NCBI GenBank assembly: GCA_028285265.1
Contig: JANQPX010000018.1
Location: 62,001-126,000 of the forward strand
Direction of reading: 5' to 3'
Length of the DNA stretch: 64,000 nt
DNA from: Geminicoccaceae bacterium
GTDB lineage: Bacteria; Pseudomonadota; Alphaproteobacteria; Geminicoccales; Geminicoccaceae
Made by a program: the position numbers and the translations under genes. The notes below the pieces were generated by a model. The model searched no databases and had not been told where the DNA came from. It worked only from the letters and a program-made list of their open reading frames with translations. Shown here one piece after another: positions 26,770 through 36,438 of the stretch (its first letter is position 1; each line of letters starts with the position of its first letter).

Positions 26770-27423
26770 ATGCGATTACTGCTTGTTGAAGACGACCAGG
26801 CGTTGCGCTCAGAGATCCATCAAAGCCTCACCGCAGCAAAGTATGTGGTTGACGTGGCTGAGAATGGCGAAGACGGCGCTCATCTCGGAGAAACTTGTTC
26901 CTATGACGCCATCATTCTCGATCTCGGATTACCTATCATCGACGGCATTTCAATTCTTGGGGATTGGAGAAAAAAGGGCATCGGCACCCCGGTGATGATT
27001 CTGACAGCGCGAGATAGTTGGCGCGACAAGGTCCGAGGGCTCCGGACAGGTGCCGACGATTATCTCGCAAAACCGTTTCAGACCGAAGAGCTTCTGGCGC
27101 GGTTAGAAGCGCTGATCCGTCGATCCCATGGTGTGGCGTTGTCGCTGATTACGCTGCAATCCGTGCAGATCGACCTTTCCATGAAAACCGTCAGCTTTGA
27201 CGGCCGCCCGGTGCAGCTCACACCAAATGAGTACCGGACACTCGCCTATCTTGGTCTAAATCGCAGCCGGGTCATTTCGAAAACGGAGTTGACCGAGCAT
27301 CTGTATGATCAGGATTTCGACCTGGATTCCAATGTGATCGAATCCTTGGTGGCTCGATTGCGGAAAAAGCTCGGCGGCGATCTGATCAAGACCAAGCGTG
27401 GGCATGGCTACGTTGTCGAGTGA
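26770..27423 (+). CDS. OmpR/PhoP-family response regulator
   Basis: 217 residues. The receiver domain (1-115) has the acidic pocket (VEDD), the phospho-accepting aspartate in IILDLGLP (about D51), the conserved Thr in ILTAR and Lys in AKPF. The C-terminal winged helix (about 125-217) ends GHGYVVE. It overlaps the downstream sensor kinase start by about 20 bases. It resembles the FeuP/PhoP branch of alphaproteobacteria. Confidence 0.93.
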   Translation: MRLLLVEDDQALRSEIHQSLTAAKYVVDVAENGEDGAHLGETCSYDAIILDLGLPIIDGISILGDWRKKGIGTPVMILTARDSWRDKVRGLRTGADDYLAKPFQTEELLARLEALIRRSHGVALSLITLQSVQIDLSMKTVSFDGRPVQLTPNEYRTLAYLGLNRSRVISKTELTEHLYDQDFDLDSNVIESLVARLRKKLGGDLIKTKRGHGYVVE

Positions 27424-28873
27424 AGGTCGGACGCGTTCCCTTTCTACCCGCCTGGTGTTAAGCGCGACCGCGCTTTGCGGTGGCGTGCTGGTCATTACGG
27501 GCATCATCCTGGTCGGCCTTTTTCGGCAGCATGTCGAAAGTCGTTTCGATTCGGAGCTCAAGAGCCAGCTCGTCCATCTCGTATCGATCACGAAGCTTGC
27601 TAAGGATGAAACCATTCACGTCGAGGGATCACTTTCCGGCGCGCTCTTCACCGAGCCGTTTTCGGGCTGGGCCTGGCAGATCAGGCGTGGTGATCAAATC
27701 TTAATGCAGTCTCGTTCGCTCGGCCCGGCTTTATCTGGTGTGATGGAGCAGCTGGAAGCGCCGTCAGCACGGATCGGCAGCTTCGTGGCGCCGGGTGACA
27801 TCACATCGCGGGGGATATCGCGCGAAGTTCAAATGCCTGGGATGGTTGATCCGCTGCTTTTCGCCGTCGCGCGCCCGCAGTCGGAAATCGATGATGCCCT
27901 CAGCGCCTTCATTCAAGCCGTCCTGATCTCACTCGGAACCCTGGGCGTTGGTCTGGTGGCCACGAACTTCTTCTTGATGCGGATGGCTCTCCGGCCGTTG
28001 AGCGACCTTCGGGCGAAGGTGGCGTGCATGCACGAAGGCCAGCCATCCGACCAGACATCCTGGCCCGCGGAGTTACAACCGATCGCTGATGAACTCGATA
28101 GTCTTCAGATGCATGTAGACCGATTGATCGAGCGATCACGGGGGCAAGCCGCGGACCTCGCCCATGCTGTTAAAACTCCGCTTTCCGTGCTGCATCAGCT
28201 TGCCGGCAGATCTGATCCAGCGATTGGGACCGCGCTAAAAGGCCAACTCGATCGGATCAGCGCTTATCTCGATCGCCATCTCGGCCGGAACCGAGCTGCC
28301 GGGAAGGCCAATCTCCTGGTCGACGTCGATCTTTCCATCAGCGATATCCTGTTCGCCCTCTCGCATTCCCTGGAAGCAAGGGATATCGAGGTTGTTAAAG
28401 CCATCGATCAAGGAGCAAAGTTTGCGGGCGACGAGGCGGACTTCTATGAACTCGTCGGGAATCTTATGGACAATGCATCGAAATGGGCGCGGTCCAAAAT
28501 TGAAATCACCGCGTCGATTGAGAACAACACCCTGCTCTTAGCCTTCGCTGATGACGGGCCAGGTGTGCCGTCTGGTCAACGTGATCGGATTTTCTCGCGG
28601 GGAACACGACTGGACGAAGCCACGCCAGGACAAGGCCTGGGCCTAACGATCGTGCGCGATATCACACGTCTCTATCAGGGCGACGTCGCTATCGGCGACG
28701 GCAAGCTCGGTGGAGCTGTCGTCTCGTTATTCCTGCCAGGAGCCTACCGTCCGCAAGATGCAACCACATTGGCAGATGGGCAGACATCGATCGAGCGCAG
28801 CCAATCGACCCCTTCGCATATCGGTGATCCCAGGATTGCCAAGGCACCAAGTCAGCTCCATGCGGAAAAATAA
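27398..28873 (+). CDS. Sensor histidine kinase (FeuQ/PhoQ-like)
   Basis: 491 residues: helix 1 (about 18-40), a periplasmic sensor of about 125 residues, helix 2 (about 165-190), HAMP-like linker, then the H-box DLAHAVKTPLSVLH, N-box NLMDNASKWA, G1 DDGPGVP and G2 GQGLGLTIV. The start is GTG 27398 or ATG 27404, both inside the regulator gene. The C-terminal 50 residues after the ATPase domain are an unusual Ser/Thr/Pro-rich tail. The upstream polyacidic secreted protein suggests a cation-related periplasmic signal, but this is inference. Confidence 0.9.
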   Translation: MGMATLSSEGRTRSLSTRLVLSATALCGGVLVITGIILVGLFRQHVESRFDSELKSQLVHLVSITKLAKDETIHVEGSLSGALFTEPFSGWAWQIRRGDQILMQSRSLGPALSGVMEQLEAPSARIGSFVAPGDITSRGISREVQMPGMVDPLLFAVARPQSEIDDALSAFIQAVLISLGTLGVGLVATNFFLMRMALRPLSDLRAKVACMHEGQPSDQTSWPAELQPIADELDSLQMHVDRLIERSRGQAADLAHAVKTPLSVLHQLAGRSDPAIGTALKGQLDRISAYLDRHLGRNRAAGKANLLVDVDLSISDILFALSHSLEARDIEVVKAIDQGAKFAGDEADFYELVGNLMDNASKWARSKIEITASIENNTLLLAFADDGPGVPSGQRDRIFSRGTRLDEATPGQGLGLTIVRDITRLYQGDVAIGDGKLGGAVVSLFLPGAYRPQDATTLADGQTSIERSQSTPSHIGDPRIAKAPSQLHAEK

Positions 28874-29030
28874 CCCTCAATGCGGCACATGCGTTTTTTA
28901 ACGATAGGCGTGCTAGACTTCGGCTTGTTGTCATAGGCGCTTAATGGGCTCAGTTATTTACAGAAGCCTTGATGCCCTCATATCCTGACCGGGTGAACGG
29001 TAACGTGGCGTTAAGTGGGTCAGAAATCAG

Positions 29031-29555
29031 ATGCAGATTCCGGAATTGACGACTGAACGTCTTAGATTGCGCGCCAATGTACCAACAGATTTCGAAGCCT
29101 ATGCAGCATTCTATGCAACTGACAGAGCTATCCTGAGGGGTGGCATCAAGTCTCGTCCACAAGCCTTCATTCAGTTCTGTGCCGAGATCGGGCATTGGGA
29201 TGTTCGCGGATACGGCTTTTGGGCGGTCGAAGAGAAGGAGACTGGTGCCTATTGTGGACAGGTTGGATGTTGGTATCCAGATGGTTGGGCTGCAAAGGAG
29301 ATAGGTTGGCTCCTGATTGCCGAGCACGAGGGAAAAGGTTTTGCATACGAAGCAGCACTTAGAGCGCGGCGATATGCTTATGAAGTTTTGAAGTGGAGCG
29401 AAGCCGCAAGCTGTATTTCTGAAGGAAACGAGCGTTCTATTCGATTGGCGAAACGCATGGGATGCCAATTCGAACGTCGCCACCATCGCGATGGCCTGCC
29501 GGATCATTTGGTGTATCGGCACCCATCGCCGGCCGAATTAGTCACCAATCGCTAA
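29031..29555 (+). CDS. GNAT acetyltransferase, RimJ/RimL-like
   Basis: 174 residues. It begins with the typical ELTTERLRLRANVPTDFEAY and carries AKEIGWLLIAEHEGKGFAYE (beta4 and the acetyl-CoA pyrophosphate loop, Q/RxxGxA-like) and NERSIRLAKRMGCQFERR near the C-terminus. It acetylates an amino group of an unknown protein or small molecule in the cytoplasm. It is monocistronic and convergent with the aminotransferase. Confidence 0.85.
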   Translation: MQIPELTTERLRLRANVPTDFEAYAAFYATDRAILRGGIKSRPQAFIQFCAEIGHWDVRGYGFWAVEEKETGAYCGQVGCWYPDGWAAKEIGWLLIAEHEGKGFAYEAALRARRYAYEVLKWSEAASCISEGNERSIRLAKRMGCQFERRHHRDGLPDHLVYRHPSPAELVTNR

Positions 29556-29581
29556 GGGCCGGCAACAGCTCTCACATTGGA

Positions 29582-30751
29582 TCAGATCTCGTCGACCGCG
29601 CGCACAAAACGATCGATCTCGTTCTCCGTATTGAAATAATGAACCGATGCGCGCACCAGGGACTGCAATCCACGCTCTCCAAGATCGAGGCGTGCGGAAG
29701 GCAGCGAGGAGACGGAGACGTTGATCTGATTGGCACGGAGTATTTCAGCCATTTGCGATGGTTCGACCCCTGCCTTTTGGAACGTCACGATCCCACACTT
29801 CTTCTGGCCTAAATCGTGAACAGTGACGCCCTTCACCACCCCAAGAGACTGCCGCAAGGTCTCTGCCAACATTGTCACCCGCTCCTCAATAGCACCTAAA
29901 CCGATCTGACGCGCATAGCGTACTGCTGCCATCAGGCCCACGCGACCTGCAACAAAGCTCTCCCAGTTTTCGAATCTGCGAGCACCATCGGCAAGTTCGT
30001 AACTGTGTGGGCCAGTCCAGACGGCAGCGCGCAGATCGAGAAACGGGGGGTCAATCTGCTGTAGCACCTTACGCCGCACGTAGAGGAAGCCAGTACCGCG
30101 TGGACCGCGCAGGAATTTTCGGCCCGTTCCCGAGAGAACATCGCAGCCGATCGCCTTAACATCCACGTCGATTTGCCCGACTGATTGGCAAGCATCGAGC
30201 AGGTAAAGCAAGTTGTGACGGCGCGCGACCTTACCAACGTCGAGTGCCGGATTGACCAAGCCGCCTTGGGTCGGAACATGGGTAATGGCGATGAGCTTGG
30301 TCTTCGGAGTGATCAGGCGTTCCAACCCCTCTAGATCGATTTGCCCGAAGCGATCCGAAGGAGCAATGTCGATACACAGATCCCGACGCTTGGACTGCTG
30401 CAAGAAGGCGAGATAGTTGGATGCGTATTCTGAGCCGTGAGTGATGACCCGATCACCGGCGCGCAAATCAAGACCGTAAAAAGCCATATCCCAGGCGCGG
30501 GTGGCATTCTCGACATAGGCAATTTCATCGGCCTCAGCATTTAGCAGACCTGCGAACTCGGTATAGAATGCTGCAAGGTCCTCCGATGCTCGACGTTCAG
30601 CCTCATATCCACCAACGGAATTCTCTTCGTGCAACACTCTTTGCACCGCATCAAAAACCGGCGCGGGCATTAAGGAGGCCCCTGCATTGTTGAAGTGCAG
30701 CACATGTTCGCAAGCGGGTGTTTCCGCTCGTACATGTTCAATATCGATCAT
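29582..30751 (-). CDS. Class V aminotransferase/cysteine-desulfurase-like PLP enzyme
   Basis: 389 residues from the ATG at 30751; a GTG at 30766 is also in frame. The PLP lysine is in GTGRKFLRGPRGTGF (about 220), with the aspartate that contacts the pyridine nitrogen in LLYLLDACQSVGQID and an N-terminal HFNNAGASLMP. The family includes isopenicillin N epimerase-like enzymes and selenocysteine lyases. The reaction is unknown. An M20 hydrolase lies upstream on the same strand, about 420 bases away. Confidence 0.85.
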   Translation of the reverse strand: MIDIEHVRAETPACEHVLHFNNAGASLMPAPVFDAVQRVLHEENSVGGYEAERRASEDLAAFYTEFAGLLNAEADEIAYVENATRAWDMAFYGLDLRAGDRVITHGSEYASNYLAFLQQSKRRDLCIDIAPSDRFGQIDLEGLERLITPKTKLIAITHVPTQGGLVNPALDVGKVARRHNLLYLLDACQSVGQIDVDVKAIGCDVLSGTGRKFLRGPRGTGFLYVRRKVLQQIDPPFLDLRAAVWTGPHSYELADGARRFENWESFVAGRVGLMAAVRYARQIGLGAIEERVTMLAETLRQSLGVVKGVTVHDLGQKKCGIVTFQKAGVEPSQMAEILRANQINVSVSSLPSARLDLGERGLQSLVRASVHYFNTENEIDRFVRAVDEI

Positions 30752-31175
30752 TTCTATCTGATCCACTTTGGCGAGGTTCTTTGGGGCAACTTATTGTCGC
30801 TCAGGCAGGCGGCAAAGCCGACACAAGCCAAACGACGCTGCGGCAGATTTGGTCTCATTCAGGCCGAAACGGCAACTGGATATTCGCGTTGCAATCGATC
30901 ACGGAAAGTTCCGGCAACCGCCATCAAATGATGGCTTCCAGGCCATAACATGACCGGCATCACCGCGACCTCTATATCTCGGTCTAGAGAGACGGTCGAG
31001 ACGCAAGTTGTCTCCGTCGAATCGGCAATGGATACGAACAAAGCCCCTGTTCAGTTCGGCAACGCTGACTGCTTGCTAACCTTGAAAAGCGTTATCGAGC
31101 TTCCCGATAATGCCCCGATCCCGAACCGGCGTGATGCGACACTCAAAAGGATCGCCGACGTCGTTGTGCTCATCT
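30752..31175. other. Intergenic region, no supported gene
   Basis: 424 bases between two minus-strand genes. Several short open frames occur on both strands (for example 30859-31041 minus and 30950-31189 plus), none with a convincing ribosome-binding site or domain. It presumably holds the aminotransferase promoter. Confidence 0.4.
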
Positions 31176-32351
31176 TTACAAGGTCTTAGGCAGTTCCGTC
31201 TCGGCCAGGTGAACCCAATAGTCGACACCAAGTGGGATGATGTCGTCATTGAAATCATAGGAAGGGTTGTGGAGCATCGTCGCCCCTTTACCGTCCGGCC
31301 CTTTGTTGCCGATGAAGATGTAGTTGCCGGGAACGTCACGGAGCATCGCACCAAAGTCTTCTGCGCCCATCATAGGTGGATAGTCTGAATCGACGTTGTC
31401 AGACCCAGCCACGGCCCTGGCGGCATCTGCAGCCCGTTTTGACTCCTCCGAAGCATTGATCGTTGGCAGGAAAACGCGGGAATAGATGACCGATCCTTCG
31501 GCGTCATGCGCTGCGCACAGGCCGGCGACAATCGCCGTCATCCGTTGCTCGATACGCTGAGATACTTCGGGTGTGAAACTGCGCGCATCGCCTTTGATCA
31601 CGACCTGGCTCGGAAGGACGTTGGTCGCGCCATCGGTGTAAATTTCTGTGCATGATACCACGGCACCTTGAATCGGATCGATGCTGCGGGAGACGATCGT
31701 TTGCAACTCACAGATAATACTCGCCGAGATGGTGAGCGCGTCTTTAGTCTCATGGGGCATCGCCGCATGCCCGCCCCGGCCCGAGATTCGGATCTCAAAA
31801 TTATCTTCAGCACCCATGATTGGCCCCGTGCAGGTTGCGAACCTCCCGGCCTCGAGCCATGGCAGATTGTGCATGCCGAAGATCGAATCCGAGGGAAAGC
31901 GATCGAACAGGCCCTCCTCGATCATCTTCAGCGCACCTTTTCCGTGCTCCTCCGCGGGCTGAAAGATGAAGTGGACCGTACCGTCAAACCTCTCCGAGCG
32001 AGCCAGTTGCTGTGCAGCGCCTAATAGCATGGTTGTATGGCCGTCATGGCCGCAGGCATGCATCACGCCTTCATGCCGTGAGCGATAATCGAGATTCGAG
32101 GCCTCCGTGATCGGCAAGGCATCGATGTCTGCTCGAAGCGCAATCGCTCGCGATGCCGATCCCCGGCTCAATGTGGCGACAATGCCGGTTCCCGCCAATC
32201 CACGAACATAGGGAATGCCGAACTCCTCAAGGACCTCGCAAATCCTATCCGAGGTTTTCTTCTCCTCGAAGCCCAGTTCGGGTATCTGGTGCAGCTCGCG
32301 GCGTAGTTTCACTAGGCTCAGATACTGCTCGGAACTCGCTGTGCGACTCAT
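31176..32351 (-). CDS. M20-family amidohydrolase/aminoacylase
   Basis: 391 residues from the ATG at 32351, preceded by GGAGG at eight bases; the frame is open to 32420. Metal-site and catalytic motifs are present: HACGHDGHTTML, the ADIDALPI strand, QPAEEHGKGALKMIEEGLF (catalytic Glu pair) and GRGGHAAMPH in the lid/dimerisation domain. The family hydrolyses N-acyl amino acids, hippurate or similar amides using two metal ions in the cytoplasm. It has normal length and no fused neighbours. Confidence 0.9.
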   Translation of the reverse strand: MSRTASSEQYLSLVKLRRELHQIPELGFEEKKTSDRICEVLEEFGIPYVRGLAGTGIVATLSRGSASRAIALRADIDALPITEASNLDYRSRHEGVMHACGHDGHTTMLLGAAQQLARSERFDGTVHFIFQPAEEHGKGALKMIEEGLFDRFPSDSIFGMHNLPWLEAGRFATCTGPIMGAEDNFEIRISGRGGHAAMPHETKDALTISASIICELQTIVSRSIDPIQGAVVSCTEIYTDGATNVLPSQVVIKGDARSFTPEVSQRIEQRMTAIVAGLCAAHDAEGSVIYSRVFLPTINASEESKRAADAARAVAGSDNVDSDYPPMMGAEDFGAMLRDVPGNYIFIGNKGPDGKGATMLHNPSYDFNDDIIPLGVDYWVHLAETELPKTL

Positions 32352-32458
32352 CTGCTGATCCTCCAGGGGTCGGCGCACAATACCTAGAATTGGCCGGCAC
32401 TTTAGCTGGCGATCGTACAAAGCTGGTTATATCCAGCATAGACTACATCATGTCATGA

Positions 32459-33025
32459 ATGAGAGCGAAGCCAAGCGACGCATCGAGGTTCACGCCAGTT
32501 GGAACAACTGATCTTGAAAGTATTAGGCGTGATTTGACGACGTTCGACAGCTTGATCGGCCGCCATACGATTGATCCTGAACTGCTGATCCGCAAACTGA
32601 TTATTGGGTACTGTTTCGCACTTCGTCCCGAGCGTCGCTCATGCGAAAAGACCCTTTTGAACCTCACCCGTCTTTGGCTCTGCCGTCCTCGCCTGGATGA
32701 GAATGTCGTGGACCATTCGACGTTTTCGTGTAACCGCCATGGCCGCTTTCTTGAGAGCGATCTTTTTCGACGCGTCTTTAAGAAGGTCCTGCCGCGTTAT
32801 CTTAATGAAGTTCTTAGATGCTGGCCTGATCCAAGCTCAAGCCATCAAGCAGCGCTCTATTTCAAGCAAGGAATCGATCCAGCTAGGCTTCTCCGAATGC
32901 GCTGCTGGCATTGAAGGACTATCTCCCGCCACTGAGCGATGCTGCTTTTGGAGTAGCAAACGAGGTTGCACCATGATTCATCTCGTCCTCTAGCCCCGTT
33001 GCCAAGTGGATAAACGCGTCATTCT
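32459..33025 (+). pseudogene. Degenerate IS1182/IS5-like transposase relic
   Basis: The N-terminal part (frame at 32459-32820) matches IS1182-type transposases: LIGRHTIDPELLIRKLIIGY, then DHSTFSCNRHGRFLESDLFR. The similarity then jumps to another frame around 32820-32890 (LDAGLIQAQAIKQRSI, where relatives have VDASLI) and to a third around 32915-33020 (LKDYLPPLSDAAFGVANEVA, then FISSSSPVAKW). At least two frameshifts and an internal stop make it inactive, and the C-terminal half is missing. No terminal inverted repeats were identified. Confidence 0.75.
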
Positions 33026-33711
33026 AATTCTTGAAGCAACCTTCAGCTGATTGCCAATCCAGGCCTTTTTGTGGGCACAAGGCGAGGCCTCGCCATTCAT
33101 CGCTACTTTGATTCTGATGTGGAAGACGACTGACAATGTTTGTTGATCCCGTGACAGAGCCTAGCCGTAAGTTATTATCGATTCGAGTACGATTACGGCG
33201 GCTTTTTACCAACCGATATCCACCATTTTATGACGTTAACCTCTTGTGACTGAGCAATACTGGCGAGGCCAACGACGAAATAGACCGCAGCGCCAAGTTT
33301 CAATGAAACGGAGCTTCCAAGAGCCGACACTGGCGAGCCTCTTTACTATATGTTATTGCTCGATTCACATCATGCAATCTCTCTACAGAGAAGCGAACGA
33401 GCTAAATTCTTGCCATCTGTTGGCTTCGTACCTGAGGCCCTCGCTAGTTCTCAAAATTCGATCTCTTCATGCTAGAGGGCGTCGCTCATGCAGAGTTACG
33501 AACGTTGATTCAAACGAATATGAGGGTCGATATAGCCACCGAGTGATCTTAGCGACCCGTCGGCAAAGTTTTCCTGCAAGCGCTGAATTGTGTATACATA
33601 ATTTGAATGGATGCAGTCGGCGAAAAAGGCACATAGCAAACAACGCTGGTCAGTCAAAGTCAGCGTTTTCACTTCGCTTACGTCACAGAGGGTCAACGGG
33701 GGAACAGGTCA
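33026..33711. other. AT-rich intergenic region, no supported gene
   Basis: About 690 bases with lower G+C than the neighbours. A 158-codon plus-strand frame (33246-33722) is open but of low-complexity, non-domain composition and overlaps the next real start. Together with the adjacent transposase relic this looks like eroded or acquired DNA; the end holds the promoter of the CmcJ-like gene. Confidence 0.4.
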
Positions 33712-34707
33712 ATGGCATCTGAATTCGATTCGACAATCGATGCGAGTTGCTTAGGTTCATTCCGCTATATGGCGGAAACGGCCAAGCCTTCCCTCTTCCG
33801 CAACGGCAAGGTTCTTACACGCCGCGACCGCGACGGTAGCGATGCCGGCTCAGAGGGGCTGGATCTTGAAACATGGGAGATGCCGGTCAAAAATGCACGA
33901 CTATTGCCGGCTTCGAAACAGTGCACACTCGATAGAAACGGTTACGAGGTACTGATTCGCCCTCTTGCGGGTCCGGACATCGACTTTCTCGATCACGAAC
34001 AGGTGGTGCGCAGCTACTACCCACATTGCGCCGATATCATTCGCGAGGCCAGCGGAGCCAGAGTCGTCGCCGCTTTCGACCACAACGTGCGCTCGGCGTC
34101 AGGCAAGAAGAGCAAGCAACGTGTCGAAGGCGGTCAACAGGTGCAAGGGCCTGCTCATGTCGTACACGGCGACTACACCTTGACCAGCGCACCTCAGCGG
34201 CTGAGAGATCTAACCAAACCGCCGGGCAAGAACGATACGTTGCGCAAGATCTTATCTGAGGGCGAGGCACTGCTTGATTCGGCAGCAGTCGAACGTGCGC
34301 TAGCGTCGGGCCGATTCGGGATTATCAATCTTTGGCGGAACATCGCAAAAGAACCCGTCGCCACGAATCCGATGGCGCTCTGCGATGCCGCCAGTGTCCG
34401 CCCCGAGGACCTCGTCGTCTTCGAGATTCACTATAGTGACCGGATTGGCGAGAACTACTTCGCCAGGCACTCCGATGGTCATCAGTGGTACTACTATCCA
34501 GCGATGACCCCGGATGAGGCCCTGCTGATCAAACAGTGGGATTCAGCCGGCGTGATGGCACGCTCGCAGGGTGCCAAATCGGATGCAACAACGCCTGATG
34601 CGCCCTGCACCTTCAGTTTCCATACCGCGTTCGAGGACCCATCTACGCCGCCGGACGCGCCGGATCGCTGGAGCATCGAAGTGCGTTGTATGGTGCTTTA
34701 CGAATAA
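33712..34707 (+). CDS. CmcJ/NvfI-family oxidoreductase
   Basis: 331 residues; GGGGGA lies nine bases before the ATG. Family signatures include VVHGDYTLTSAPQRLRDLTK, then GIINLWRNI, PVATNPMALCDAASV and NYFARHSDGHQWYYYPAMTP, DEALLIKQWDS. Relatives act in cephamycin 7-alpha-methoxylation (CmcJ), fungal natural-product oxidation and gibberellin GA4 desaturase-like reactions. In bacteria most are of unknown role. A GST gene follows 39 bases downstream, so the two probably form an operon. Early-residue composition is not conserved; an in-frame ATG exists at 33769. Confidence 0.82.
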   Translation: MASEFDSTIDASCLGSFRYMAETAKPSLFRNGKVLTRRDRDGSDAGSEGLDLETWEMPVKNARLLPASKQCTLDRNGYEVLIRPLAGPDIDFLDHEQVVRSYYPHCADIIREASGARVVAAFDHNVRSASGKKSKQRVEGGQQVQGPAHVVHGDYTLTSAPQRLRDLTKPPGKNDTLRKILSEGEALLDSAAVERALASGRFGIINLWRNIAKEPVATNPMALCDAASVRPEDLVVFEIHYSDRIGENYFARHSDGHQWYYYPAMTPDEALLIKQWDSAGVMARSQGAKSDATTPDAPCTFSFHTAFEDPSTPPDAPDRWSIEVRCMVLYE

Positions 34708-34746
34708 GCTAGACGTCTGAAAAAAACCAATAAAGGGGCGGGAACC

Positions 34747-35397
34747 ATGAAACTCTACTACGACCCTATCACCGTCAATTGCCGGAAGGTCATCGCTGGT
34801 TTGGATTTCATCGGTGCAGGCTACGATGAGGAGAGGCTGAGTTACTTCGCTGGCGACCACAAACTGCCAGCCTATACGGCGATTAATCCGAATGCGGAAC
34901 TACCGGCGCTGGTTGATGGAAGCCTGAAGCTTTGGGAGTCCAATGCAATCCTGATCTATGCCAGTGAGAAGGCAGGAAACATGAGGGCCTATCCCGCTGA
35001 TCCCGAGATACGTGGCGACATTTCGCGCTGGTTGCTTTGGGAATCCAGCAAATGGTTCGGAGGCTGCTATGTTTATTTGGTCGAAAATGTGGTGAAGCCG
35101 ATCCTGGACGACGTGCCCGATCAGGCTGTGCTGGACAACCACGCACCGACCTTTCATGCCCAAGCAGCCATCCTAAACGACGCGCTCTCCGGCCGCGACT
35201 GGCTTTCGGCCGATCACGCAACGATCGCCGACATCGCCGTCGCGGCACCCATGCATCTTCATGCGGCTCAGAAGTTGCCGCTCGAAAGCTACCCGAACAT
35301 CACCGCATGGATGTCACGTGTAGAAGCCCTGCCCTGCTGGCAAAAGTCGGACCCAATCCCGCACATTCCGCCGGAATTCCTGGCCAAGCTTGCTTAG
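34747..35397 (+). CDS. Glutathione S-transferase family protein
   Basis: 216 residues with an N-terminal thioredoxin-like domain (MKLYYDPITVNCRKV, PNAELPALVDG with cis-Pro, and the glutathione-binding WESNAILIY) and an all-helical C-terminal domain with the N-capping box HATIADIAVAAPM. The ribosome-binding site is GGGGCGGGA. It is probably co-transcribed with the CmcJ-like gene and may use or protect against an oxidised product, by inference. Confidence 0.88.
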   Translation: MKLYYDPITVNCRKVIAGLDFIGAGYDEERLSYFAGDHKLPAYTAINPNAELPALVDGSLKLWESNAILIYASEKAGNMRAYPADPEIRGDISRWLLWESSKWFGGCYVYLVENVVKPILDDVPDQAVLDNHAPTFHAQAAILNDALSGRDWLSADHATIADIAVAAPMHLHAAQKLPLESYPNITAWMSRVEALPCWQKSDPIPHIPPEFLAKLA

Positions 35398-35426
35398 CAG
35401 GCCTGACCGTCTCGCCGGGATCAAGT

Positions 35427-36194
35427 CTAGGGCAAGGTGACGATGCCGCCAGAGGTCACGTAGGTCTGGCCGGTGATGAAGCTCGCAGCATCGCTCAGGA
35501 GGAAATAGGTCAGTTCAGCGACATCTTCTGGCTTGCCAACGCGTGCAACCGGTGTGGCAGCGACAATCCGATCACGCATCTCGTCACTCATGTCTCTGGT
35601 CATGTCGGTATCGATGAGACCGGGCGCAACGCAATTGATCCGGATGGCGGGGCCAAAGGCCATGGCACAATTGCGGGAAAACCCGATAACGGCAGACTTG
35701 GATGTGCCGTAGGCGATCAACCGATCCGGCCTGATCCGACTGGGCGAAATACCGTTGATGGACGATATGCAAACGACCCGGCCATAGTCACGCGCAAGCA
35801 TGCTCTCCTTGGCCCGCCAGACACAGTGGAAAGTACCGTCGAGATTGACCGATAAAATCCGGCGCCACAGATCGACCGGCATGTTGGCGTCGTCTTTGAA
35901 AGAGGCGATGCCAGCATTCGCCACCAGCAAATCGACCGGACCTCGATCAGACTCAATCGCATCGAACATGGCGCTTGTCGCCTCGAAGGATGATACATCG
36001 GCCTGATAGACACCGCCGTCACCTCCCTCGGCACGGATTTGTTCTAATGTCGCTTCAGCAGCCTCGGCACTGGCAGAGTGGTTGATTGCGACCCACGCGC
36101 CAGCTTTCGCAAGACGCTGGCAGATTGCACGGCCAATGCCGCGTGATCCTCCCGTCACCAAGGCTACCCGCCCGCTGAATTCACCCTGCCCCAT
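35427..36194 (-). CDS. Short-chain dehydrogenase/reductase (FabG-like)
   Basis: 255 residues. The nucleotide site is VTGGSRGIGRAI, followed by ANAGIASF, the catalytic Ser in ISSINGIS and Tyr/Lys in AYGTSKSAVIGF, and the C-terminal FITGQTYVTSGG. All active-site residues are intact. GAGGGGG precedes the ATG. It is convergent with the GST gene. The start overlaps the end of a decayed minus-strand frame, so it may once have been the second gene of an operon. The substrate is unknown. Confidence 0.88.
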   Translation of the reverse strand: MGQGEFSGRVALVTGGSRGIGRAICQRLAKAGAWVAINHSASAEAAEATLEQIRAEGGDGGVYQADVSSFEATSAMFDAIESDRGPVDLLVANAGIASFKDDANMPVDLWRRILSVNLDGTFHCVWRAKESMLARDYGRVVCISSINGISPSRIRPDRLIAYGTSKSAVIGFSRNCAMAFGPAIRINCVAPGLIDTDMTRDMSDEMRDRIVAATPVARVGKPEDVAELTYFLLSDAASFITGQTYVTSGGIVTLP

Positions 36195-36438
36195 CACACC
36201 CCCTCATCGCATCGATTGTTGGCCTGATACCGTCAGTGTCGATGACCCTGCCATCATTCGCAAGAACGCCCGCTGCGTTGACGCGATCTCCATCAAGAAT
36301 CGACCGGTAGAGATTTTAGCCAGCCTCACGCCTATCCTCGAAATCAGCACACAGCTTTTCCGTCGCAAACGCGTCATTAAACCGCGATTGCGACAGTCCG
36401 CTGATTTCGGGGAGCATCCTTGTGTGGGACGTGCGCTC
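36181..36438 (-). pseudogene. Possible decayed gene fragment upstream of the SDR
   Basis: One minus-strand frame runs 36438-36181, broken by one TAA (36318-36316), and ends at a TGA overlapping the SDR start. Both pieces read like protein: MLPEISGLSQSRFNDAFATE before the stop and RVNAAGVLANDGRVIDTDGI after it. This pattern suggests a gene inactivated by point mutation, but I cannot name the family. Confidence 0.3.

Noticed and set aside
28866-28905. Terminator after the sensor kinase gene
   Set aside because: The repeated ATGCG elements are direct rather than inverted, so no stem forms before the T-run.
33246-33722. 158-codon plus-strand frame in AT-rich DNA
   Set aside because: No ribosome-binding site, no domain, and it overlaps the clear start of the CmcJ-like gene.
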